This document shows positions 1 through 10,300 of a DNA stretch of 13,305 nucleotides, one piece after another. The DNA is taken from the NCBI GenBank assembly GCA_002751075.1, contig NAOQ01000065.1:159673-172977 (forward strand), written 5' to 3'. The notes beneath the pieces were generated by a model. It worked only from the letters and a program-made list of their open reading frames with translations, did no database searches and was not told the DNA's origin. The position numbers and the translations under genes were made by a program. Positions within the stretch are counted from its first letter, which is position 1; the number at the start of each line of letters is the position of its first letter. This DNA comes from Ichthyophonus hoferi. Its lineage: Eukaryota; Opisthokonta; Ichthyosporea; Ichthyophonida; Ichthyophonidae.

Positions 1-79
<79 letters not shown>
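1..79. repeat. (TAA)n microsatellite
   Basis: An uninterrupted TAA trinucleotide run that starts at the window edge, so its full length is unknown. The next 120 bases (80-200) are A+T-rich with no recognisable gene. Confidence 0.98.
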
Positions 80-82
<3 letters not shown>

Positions 83-526
83 AATAAATACCCTGTTACT
101 CCATTTCCTATCTATTACATTAATATTCCATCTAATACACTATTACACTATTTCCTACAGTCTTCCCCTAATGAACAATCACCAATGTAGTAGGTTACAT
201 GCCCGATTGACCAATTATTGACAAATAACCAGACAGATCGAAATTGCAATCATCCAGATCTACGATCAATATACGGGAATTTAGCGATTAAGATTAGTGC
301 ATGCACATGTACATACATTACAAACAAATAATACAACATATATATATTATATAACTATGCATTATAATTATATAACTATACTATATAATTTATATAATAT
401 ATAGTTTACCGCATATCATATTATTATTATGATATTGCAAGCTCGATGGAACATTTTCCGGAGCGACTGCAGTTGCAATCACACAGATCTACAATCAATC
501 TGTAGACATTTAGCGATTGAGATTAG

Positions 527-532
527 CACGTG
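527..532. promoter_or_regulatory. Candidate E-box CACGTG (flanking repeat copy 2)
   Basis: A palindromic CACGTG, the preferred site of Myc/Max-type bHLH factors, in the second flanking copy at a position homologous to the 872-883 pair. Function is inferred only from motif and position upstream of a ribosome-biogenesis gene. Confidence 0.35.
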
Positions 533-574
533 CACATCACATACCTTACAAACGAACAAATAAATAGAACATAT

Positions 575-720
575 ATACTATATATTAAACTATATAACAT
601 ATACTATACTATACTATATATTATATATTAAACTATATAACTTATACTATACTATACTATATATTATATATTAAACTATATAACATATACTATACTATAC
701 TATATACTATATATTATACT
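575..720. repeat. 43-bp minisatellite inside copy 2 of the flanking repeat
   Basis: TATATTAAACTATATAAC recurs at 581, 624 and 667, a strict 43-base period, joined by CTATACTATACTATA tracts. Copies 2 and 3 are almost identical, pointing to recent slippage. It explains most of the extra length of the middle flanking-repeat copy. Confidence 0.9.
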
Positions 721-871
721 ATGCGATATGGCCTATATACTATGTAACTGTATGTAATATTTAGCCAGCCACATATCGTATTATTATTTTGGTATCGCAA
801 GTCCGATTGACCAATAATAAAGGCGATTACACCTACATTGACAGATCTAAAATTTGGTTCTGGGAAATTAG

Positions 872-883
872 CACGTGCACGTG
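872..883. promoter_or_regulatory. Candidate double E-box, two abutting CACGTG sites
   Basis: Two CACGTG hexamers sit end to end (872-877 and 878-883), about 230 bases before the ATG. Ribosome-biogenesis genes are typical Myc/Max targets in animals (established). That this pair controls this gene is inference. Confidence 0.4.
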
Positions 884-987
884 TACATACATTACAAACA
901 AATAGTACATTACTATACCTTATTAACTGTATATTATATAGCTTATATACTATATACTGTGTAGTGTACCGTATAGCATATTGTTAT

Positions 988-1113
988 ATCTCTCCTACTC
1001 TCCCTTCCCTCCTATCTTATCTTACTTAAAATTATCATAGCCCCAAGGGGTACGGTAGTAATAGTAATACATTAATAGTAGTAGCATCATAGCATCAAAA
1101 CATCAATCAAATC
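988..1113 (+). promoter_or_regulatory. Probable core promoter and 5' UTR
   Basis: Gene-free leader between the flanking repeat and the ATG. It has a CT-rich patch (about 989-1024), a perfect inverted CCCCAAGGGG at 1041-1050, and TAGTA/CATCA-rich sequence before the start codon. The context ATCATGG has A at -3 and G at +4. No clear TATA box at a fixed distance can be picked out from the general TATA richness, and the transcription start is unknown. Confidence 0.45.
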
Positions 1114-1349
1114 ATGGTTGCTAAATCATACTTACGGTACGCTCCTGGAGCCATTGTTGGCCTGGTGGCAGGCACAGGATGTAATGTCCTCACTTGGGGT
1201 GATAATGGCGAGTATGCAGTAGCGGCTGCTCTTGAAAATGTTACCATATGGGATGTCAGGAAGGGTACAGTAGTTAGGACGTTTGCAGGTGAGAAACATG
1301 AAGTTACATGTATGACCGGAAGCCATGATGGAGTTCATCTTGCTGTAGG
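1114..1349 (+). CDS. WDR3: WDR3 exon 1 (residues 1-79)
   Basis: Starts MVAKSYLRY, matching the MGLTKQYLRY-type N terminus of animal WDR3. It continues through the first blade (VTIWDVRKG, 43-51) and the conserved HEVTCM and HLAVG segments. It ends after two bases of a Gly codon at donor GTAGGT (1350). The next in-frame codon would be a stop, and exon 2 restores the frame with its first base. Confidence 0.95.
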
Positions 1350-4300
1350 GTAGGTGGTGGTATGTGTATGTATGCTGTTGTTGTTTATTATTATTATATA
1401 TATATCATCACTACTATACTATACCACACTACTATACTATACTACATGTTATATGTTATATTATACTATTTCCCTACACATATCCATACTTATATAATGT
1501 TATGCATAGAACAAAAATTACATATACTATAGCATGGTGTTTATATATGATTGTATTATCTACAGCGTGTTATGTTTTATTATATTTTATATCCATGTAT
1601 ATATAATAATATATAATATAATATTTATTTATGCTCTTACTGTCATTCTTTAAAATATAATCGGATGCAAGCCCGTGTATACACTTATGCATACGCTATT
1701 ATATATTATAAAATGCATAATATACCACTAACCTACTATCATACATACTATCATTATGCATTTTTCTTAACACACGCACCCCCCTATATATAGCAAATTT
1801 ATTTACCTTAATTGTATATATATATATTATATTAATAGTTTGTAAGTTATATTCGTAGATTACATTTTTATGTTGTATTATTTTATTGGTTTTTCCTTAG
1901 CGACACGCATATATATATCAATGAAGCTTTCTTGTTCTCTCTATTAATCAACTCCTATCTATCCTCGGTCATGTTTATTTATACTATCCACTCTCTATCT
2001 ACTTTCTCTTCATCCATTTCTCTCTCTCTCTCTCTCTCTCTCTCTTGTACACCCTATCTTTGACTTAATGATACATATCCGCTAGCCTTATAGAGCACTA
2101 TATATAAATTTTAATTTAAACTATTTAAAATAAAGATCTAATTGAATTTTTTGTATAGTTCAATTTTAAAGATCATGTAGACCCAATCAGTTACTAAAGA
2201 TATAAAGCATACCACCTGTAATCTATTTATATCCGCCAACCACAATCTCTTTTTATGCTTTTGGTATATATGTAGTATATATTATACATTTCCCTCCTCC
2301 CTCCCAGCCTTCCCTAACTATAGCCCATGTCTACTTTCAGGTATAGTGACGGCTCAGTTCGTATATGGGATAGCAATGATGGTACATGTACAGTTACCCT
2401 GAGTGGCCATAAAGCGGCTGTGACGGCATTATCCTATGATACACGTGGCCTGTTGTTATGCTCCGGATCGAAGGATTGTGATGTCATTGTATGGGATGTA
2501 GTGGCTGAGACTGGAATGTATAGGTAGGTGTGTATGTATATAGATATATAGGTATATATGTATGCATGTATATAGGTAGCTGTATGTGTATACAGGTATA
2601 CCTGCCTCTCATATATATTTGATATTTCACTTACACATACTTTCCCTCGGCCTAGTAGTATAATACGATTATACTTTATCGCAATTTACTTATTTATTTA
2701 TTTTGGATTATTTGTACTTTACTTTGGTTTAGAAAGAGGAAATAAAAAAGGATTGGTGCAAACTGTGATCAACCTATTATCTGTCCAGTTAGATTGGATG
2801 AGATGTAACCAATCTTATCCTGCTCTGTTTAGAACTGTCTAATATGATTAATTATAATCTTTGTTGATTGGCTGATCTTGTCCTAACCGACCAATCACCT
2901 TATAGATTGCGTGGTCATAAAGATCAGATTACCCAAGTACATTTTATGGCCAATAGCAAGATATTGGTGACGTCATCTAAAGATACCCATGTCAAAGTGT
3001 GGGATCTAGATATACAGCATTGTATGCAGACCTTAGTTGGACATAGGAGTGAGGTAATATATAACCTTATATAGGTATTAGTATACTATATTTGGATATG
3101 CAGCATTGTATGCGGACCTTAATTGGGCGTAGGAGTGAGGTAATATATATAACCTTATATAGGTATTAGTATGCTATATTTGGATATACATCATTATATG
3201 CAAACCCTCGTCGGGCATATGAGTTAGGTAATATATATGCATATATTTGTGTATGTGTAGTATTTTATTCTATATCTATATCTATACAATTGTAAATTTG
3301 ATCGTAAATCCCCCCTAACACTAATTGCAACAGGTATGGGGGTTTGTTATTAATCAAGATGAGACACGGATGATCAGTGGTACCATGGATGAAGATATGA
3401 AGCTGTGGGCTATAGGCGTGCCTGCTGAGAAGGAGGAGGTAGGTACTGGTATTACTGTTCAATCAGCTGTCAGACCTTGTGAGGCAAGAATGCGATAAAC
3501 CAATAAACGACAATCATAGTTTAATTTAATTATTTTAAAACATGCATCATTGTGATATTCCTCCTATAAAATAATGGATTTCTTCTTTCTTTTTTCTTTT
3601 GCCCTCTTCTTAATCCATCAATTTTTATAGATTGCATGTTGGTATTAATCAATTGCCTACACGTTTATATGTGTTTACCCAATGGCATGGCCATTAATAG
3701 ATGAAGGTAAACTTACAGAATTCCATTATTACAGTCAGATGGACCTAAAGCTACTATTGAATTTACCCTCCTTGGATCTGTGCCTAGAAAAGGAAGGGAA
3801 AGAGTGGTTACGATTGCCTTACATCAGAATGGAAAGTACTTAGTTGTACAGGTAATTGGTTGCTATATATTTTATGTATGATATTATTGTAAATGCATAT
3901 TCTTATACATGTCTGTTATATTATCTGTCCTAGTATTTATTTTACTATCTAATATACCTGCAATTTATAATGTATGGTATGATTTGATGTTTATGTTGAT
4001 TAATATGCATTAACGCATATGCATGCTATCATATATACATACATATACACATACTATTATACTATCATACAGTATACAATTTATGGTATGGTGTTATGTT
4101 TATGTTAATTAATTGGCAACACCTCATACCTGATATCGCTCCGATAGGGTGCTGATAAGCTAGTGGAGATTTATCGTCTACGATCAGAGAAAGAAATTGA
4201 GAAGAGATTGAAGAGGAGGGCAAAACGACAGAGGGAGAAAAAGTCAAAGAATGGTGAGTGGTTTTAAAAATTTATATTTTATATTGGTAACCTTTAATTG

Positions 4301-7300
4301 GGTTAATTTAATGTATTAGTTATAGTTAGGTTTATTTTTAATAAAACCTTTTTGGGCGGTGTACCGTTTTGGGGGTATATAGTATAGACATGATATTAAA
4401 CGAACCAAATCCAATCTATTTGTCAAATATTTAAACTTCATGTGTCCTATACTACATTATGGTATACTGCACTAGAATATATTTTACATCTTATATTCAA
4501 GGAACCAATCAATAATGGTTTTATTTCCGTGGCAGTCCATCATATTGTTCCAATTTCACGCCTTTGCCGTTTTTTTATTAGATGCTTACCCTTATAAGGT
4601 TATAAACTATTGGTTGTAGGCTTGTGTAGTGACTAATTATCCTATCTTTCATTAAATAGCAACCGATGATTTCAATCAAAGAATCAAAGTCAATACAGTT
4701 TAGCCTTATTTAGTTATCACTCTAGAATCAAGTGTGTAGACCCTGTTATAGATAGAGTCCCTTTATATCTTTTACATATAACTGCTATATATAGCCTAAT
4801 TGATAACCCAATCATTAATTAACTACTTATGACTAGTTATTTTGTTGATGTTCTATATAACCATCATTTAAGCGTGTCTGTTAAACTATTAAAGGCCTAA
4901 TTAATCGACTTTTTTTGACTGAGCGGATAATTTTATGGTTTAAGTGCCCTTGATCATTGGTCAGATATAAATTATTGCGTAATGCAATTGTACATTACTC
5001 TTTTTGATTGGTTCTAATACTAAGGGGACTAAGTCTGTAGGGATTAATTTAAATTTTAATACAGTTTTAAAAAATGGTTGTGATTGGATAAAGTGAAATT
5101 ATAGATTTTTTGTGATGTGATTGATGCATTTTAATAAACTGAAACTGTAATCCAATAGGTACTATTTTATAATAGGATATAGTGTTACAATACGATAATT
5201 ATTATTTTAAAAACCAAATTTAATACATTGATATTATTGACTTCATCATGAGGTTGTATGGACTCATGTATATATATGAAATGTACACTATCCCCTAATA
5301 CTATTGGTTTTCTCGCTTCCATACTTTATTCTGACCACTTATCTCTTTGTATTATAGAGTCCAACCAAGCAGAGGAGACAGAAATCAGTGAAATCGTTCG
5401 TACCCCTAGCGATGAGATAGAATTCCTGCATACTATTGCTGTAGGGTCTAAGGTGCGATCAGTTGATTGGCTACCTAAAGCTAAGGCCGTTAAGGGACAG
5501 GAGGATACGGAGGAGGTGCAGGTAGGCTATTTCATTGGGTTATTCAATTTGAATTTTATTATTATGTTTATTACTATGTGTATTGTTATAACTTAGTGTA
5601 TAATTACCGTCTGCTATTGTCTTTATGAATACATTTTTAAATTCTATCTGGCCTTAAATTATATTGGCACATTGTGGTTGGATGTCTACAATTAGGAGCA
5701 ATTGTTTCATGGGTCCTTTTGGCTATATAACCACTTTTAATAGCTAATACTGATTGGATTATATGGTTTGCTCACAGTTAATCATGGCCCTCAATAACAA
5801 TACCTTGGAGCTTCATAACATTACTATTGCTCCTAAATCGACAGAGGGCAGCCAGGTAAGATGATGTCATATATTGGCTATATATGGTAGGGATAAAATG
5901 ATGTCTTATAGATAGGTTATATATGGTAATATGACGCAATACATACTCTATATGGTAATATACCGTAATATTATTATTCTCTTCTTCCAGCTCTACCAAA
6001 GTCCAAAGTAATACAATGTAAATTTATTTATGCCATGGTTACATTATAGTTTTAGCACTAAGGGTATCCCCATAGGTGGACACAATTTCCTTATATAGTA
6101 ATGGTATGGCTTACTATAATTGGCCCCCAAATCTATTCTAATCGAATTTACTCTAGGTGGCCACTGTAGATCTACCTGGTCATAGATCTGGGGTTCGAGC
6201 AATGACGTTGAGCAGCGACGATAAACTATTGGCTTCCTGCTGCAATAGTATGTCTTACTTTATAACCTTATAACATATATATTATATCTATTGATGCTTT
6301 AATAGATTATTTTTAGAAGGTTATTGTCTGAACTAATCAGACCACAACATGACTTGATATTATGTCTTATATAGTAGGTCTATAGAGGCAGAGTAGTATA
6401 TTACCTACATCTAGAAGTCTATGGTTATATATATAGGATATAGGTATGTATAGGTAGGTAAGTAGCTCTATAGATATGTATTATAACTTATAAGTTATAA
6501 TTATAGTAAAGGTAGTTTTAAACACATATAATCAGGTTTATAGTACTAACTGTCATATCCCTCTCTACCCTTAAAGCTAATTACCTCTCCCTCCCTCCCC
6601 ACCCCTCTCCCTCTCTCTCTCTCTTCCCTCTCCCTCTCTAGACTATATTAAAGTATGGAATATATCTACCAAGAGTTGTATTAGAACCTTCCCTGTGTCC
6701 TATGCGCTGACCTTGGAGTTTATGCCTGGCAATAGACATGTAAGGCTGGGATATATATGGTGTATATGTATGTATTCGATTATATTATCAATATACAGTT
6801 ATTTTTAATCTTAATTTTTCGACTTTATTCGGGCCACGGGTTATGGGCCGACACGACATAAAATATGGTTTTGACAGATTATGTAAAATAATAGATATGT
6901 ATATATTAATTATTCTCTTGTATACTACTTCCATCCCTAACCATATTTGCAACATTAACAATATTATTAATGCTAATCATATATTAGTTTAATAATTTTT
7001 AATTTCAGAATTTAAAATATTAATTTCTTATGCCCCAATACCAACCATATCTCCAATAGCAATCATGTCATTATGTCAATCATTAGTAGTTCAATAATTT
7101 TGAGTTGAAGATTTGAAAAAAAATTCTCATCAGCTACCAATCAGAACTAAGAGTGGAGAGATTTATCTAGCCATATTTCCAATATCAACAACTATATCAA
7201 TTCTAATTTTTCATTGATTCAATAATTTTTATTTGACAATACTAAATTTTAATACTTCCACAGCTACTAATCGGCACTAAGAGTGGAGAGATTCACCTAT

Positions 7301-10300
7301 TTGATATTGGAGCCGCCAGTGTAATCCAAACAGAACAGGCACATGAGGGTGCCGTATGGACATTGGCTATCAGACCAGATAGGAGAGGGTTTGCTAGTGG
7401 AAGTGCAGATAAGGAGGTTAAGTTCTGGGACTTTGATTTAATAGATGATGCAGAGTACTCCAAGGTAAGATAGGATTGTGTATTGTATTGTGTTGTATTA
7501 TACTATATATGCTTCTCCTCTGATTTATTCCCTCTTCTCCCTTTGAAAGTTTTATTAATTAATGCTTTTAACTATATTATTACTCCTTAACTGAGTAAGA
7601 TATATTCATATTAACCAATCATAGAATTACTCATTACCATTAATTATTGGCATGAAATATCTAATACATTATACTATATTGTGTATGCTCTAGTAAGCTG
7701 TATCAATTATCAGATAGATACATTTCTAATCTAGTAAATCTGCCTACCTCATCCAACAACCTTGTAGATTTAATTTAACACTGCTTTATTCACCAATATA
7801 CAGTAACTATTATAATGATCACTTAATTATTGTCCTAATATGACTAATTATAAATGCACGTGATTGGTCAATTAAGCCGTGCCATTTTGGCTTACTGACT
7901 CTTTGTTCTCCGTACGCTATGATGGGTCCAGACTCACTTAAACATACCTCCATCTCCACCCTCCTTCCCCGCGTACTATCCTATTTACCCTATACTATAC
8001 AGACTGCAAAGAGACTAGGGTTTGCCCACACATCTACTCTTAAAATGTCTGACGATGTCCTAGCGGTGAAGTACTCACCTGACAATAAACTTATTGCTGT
8101 GTCTCTATTGGATTGCACAGTTAAGGTGAGACAGGGTGTATGTATGTATATTGTATATATTATATAATGATAGTAAATAAGTCAATACAATTTAACCTAT
8201 CACTAATATCAATCCTATAACATATACTAGAATTTGGTATATGGAAGGTAGAGAGAATAGTTAAAGTTAAATTGTGCTAATTAATTACTATATAAGGAAT
8301 AATTACTAACTCGTTGGTGTGTTATGATGTCATACCATGTGATCAGATCTTCTTTTCGGATTCGCTCAAGTTCTTTACCTCCCTCTACGGTCATAAGGTA
8401 TACCCCTGCCCACTTTGTATATAATTATACATATTAATGTACATGTATGCATGTCCTAGAAAACATATGATTCATGCGTTGATATATATATAGTTTTTAT
8501 TACTCGTATTGTATTGGGTGATATTTTAAATGAAACATGCAAACTATGATGATATATGTATGGTGTGATTATTATTATTATTTTAATTATTACTGCTGTT
8601 ACGATTATTATCCATTATAGCATTACCAATACCCCTTGCTAACTGGATTCTATTTATAGTTACCAGTACTCAGTATGGATATATCAGCTGATAGTACTCT
8701 AATCGTTACTGCATCTGCTGACAAGAATATTAAATTCTGGGTAAGTGTCTGTAACTCGCCATTTTTGTCGATTAATTTTACATATATATGTTCATGTTTA
8801 TGTATCAGCATGCATGCATACTTCGATGTCATTTTTAACATTTTGTGGCTATGATTAGATTGGAAACTACATTGGCCAATAAAAAAATTTAATTAAGCAA
8901 CGCTGCCCAACTGTCAAAGAACTAAATAAGGGACAATATGATTTATCTCCACATTAGGCGTATTATTATTACCTGGACTATGTATGTGTATATATAGAAA
9001 ATGATTCAGCAATTAAATTAATAATATTATATTATAATGCAATTAAGATATGATAGGTTATGATATAATACAATATAACTAGGAAATGTATACTATATTA
9101 TACTATACTATACTATGTAAGCGTTCTTAGGACAGGCTGGCTGATGTTGCGTTTAATTGAATATATAACTAGTAAATAACCAATCAATAATGTATATTAA
9201 ACAAAATATATATTTTACTGTGAGATTGGTTCCAAATTTGGACAGTTTGTTCGTTCTAATTGGTGGATTCTTCGGAATTACGATATTTAATCACAAATTA
9301 ATCTCTATTTATTACCTTAAAATGCTAAGTATAGTCAATTATGATTCTATTATGGTTAACTAGTCTTTGACTGGTGTGGCTTAAAAACATTTTAAGACTG
9401 GGACTGGTTGAGATTTTAATACAATTATTATTGGATGACCAAATTTTAATGTTGCCACGTGCTTAGTAATGACAAATCTCATGCTGATATCTATTGGTTG
9501 GAGATCATATTTCTTTATTATCTTCATATCAAGTAGCAAGCACTGGTTAGCCTAATTGATATTGCAATGATATGTATTAATTAATTGATAATTATTTTCT
9601 ATTGTAATCCAGAACTGGACCAATCAATACATAGCATTAAAATAAAATTACTACTTTAAATTATATCATCTCTTTGACTAATTAATTAATTAATTAACCC
9701 CATTAATATTTCAGGGCCTTGACTTCGGTGACTGTCATCGTTCTATCTTTGCCCACAGTGATAGTATTATGGCCGTGACATTTGTGGCCGATACACACTA
9801 CGTGTTTACTGTTAGTAAAGATAGGACAGTCAAGTATTGGGATGGTGACACCTTTGAACACGTGCTTACCTTAAATGGACATCACGCTGAGGTGTGGTGT
9901 GGCGTGGCTTCCAAATATGGTCATTTGTTTATCTCTGGATCGCATGATAGATCAATCAGATTCTGGGAAAGGTAGGTAGAGGGTGTTTATATGGGTTGCA
10001 GGATAATGTAGGAGAAAGTGAGTAAATATATACATATGTATCTGTCTATATATATGTTTATATTATATAGTGTAGAACAAAATGGAGCCTATATATTACT
10101 AATTATGTTTGCCTAATTAGAACGGACGATCAAGTGATTTTAGAGGAAGAGAGAGAGACAGAGAGAGATCTGGAACACGAGAAGGCAGTGGCTGAGGAAA
10201 ATAAACATGAGAAGGTATTGGATTGAATTTTAAAAATGTTTTAATGTGCTTTATTATAGGGTAATTGCTGGTGTTTATAATGTTATATTATACTATTTTT

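Larger units (their letters stand above)
201..987. repeat. Three-copy 5'-flanking tandem repeat
   Basis: Three diverged copies start at 201, 441 and 801, each opening with G(C/T)(C/T)CGATTGA or GCTCGATGG and holding, in order, an AGATCTA(C/A) word, a (T)TAGC(G/A) block, GCACGTGCAC or GTGCATGCAC, and a CATAC(A/C)TTACAAAC word. Each then runs through a TATA-rich stretch to TACCG(C/T)AT or CCACAT and a run such as ATTATTATT. Periods are about 240 and 360 bases; the extra length in copy 2 is an internal minisatellite. Copy 3 lies about 130-310 bases before the ATG, so the repeat probably overlaps the promoter. I recognise no transposon family in it. Confidence 0.85.

Noticed and set aside
838-1029. 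63-codon open frame upstream of the gene
   Set aside because: It is a translation of flanking-repeat copy 3 and TATA-rich sequence, of low complexity and with no homologue I recognise; the other copies do not preserve it.
3095-3246. Spare exon 3 copies as mutually exclusive exons
   Set aside because: They have no acceptor of their own, are in shifted frames, and hold only the last part of the blade.
4260-5216. Possible terminal inverted repeats (GGTTTTAAAAAT / TTTTAAAAACC) around most of intron 6, as in a MITE
   Set aside because: The match is short, imperfect and made only of A/T runs; no target-site duplication is visible.
5258-5357. Upstream extension of exon 7 or alternative start at 5258
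   Set aside because: The frame is open but does not resemble WDR3, and a good TTATAG acceptor at 5357 gives the correct phase from exon 6.
5991-6008. Possible microexon (LYQSPK) between exons 8 and 9
   Set aside because: It has a good acceptor but no donor that keeps the frame: the only nearby GT leaves 17 bases, out of phase with exon 9, and exons 8 and 9 join in phase without it.
7919-8002. Alternative start of a shorter protein at 7919
   Set aside because: It is intronic, C/T-rich acceptor sequence; homology begins only after the AG at 8002.
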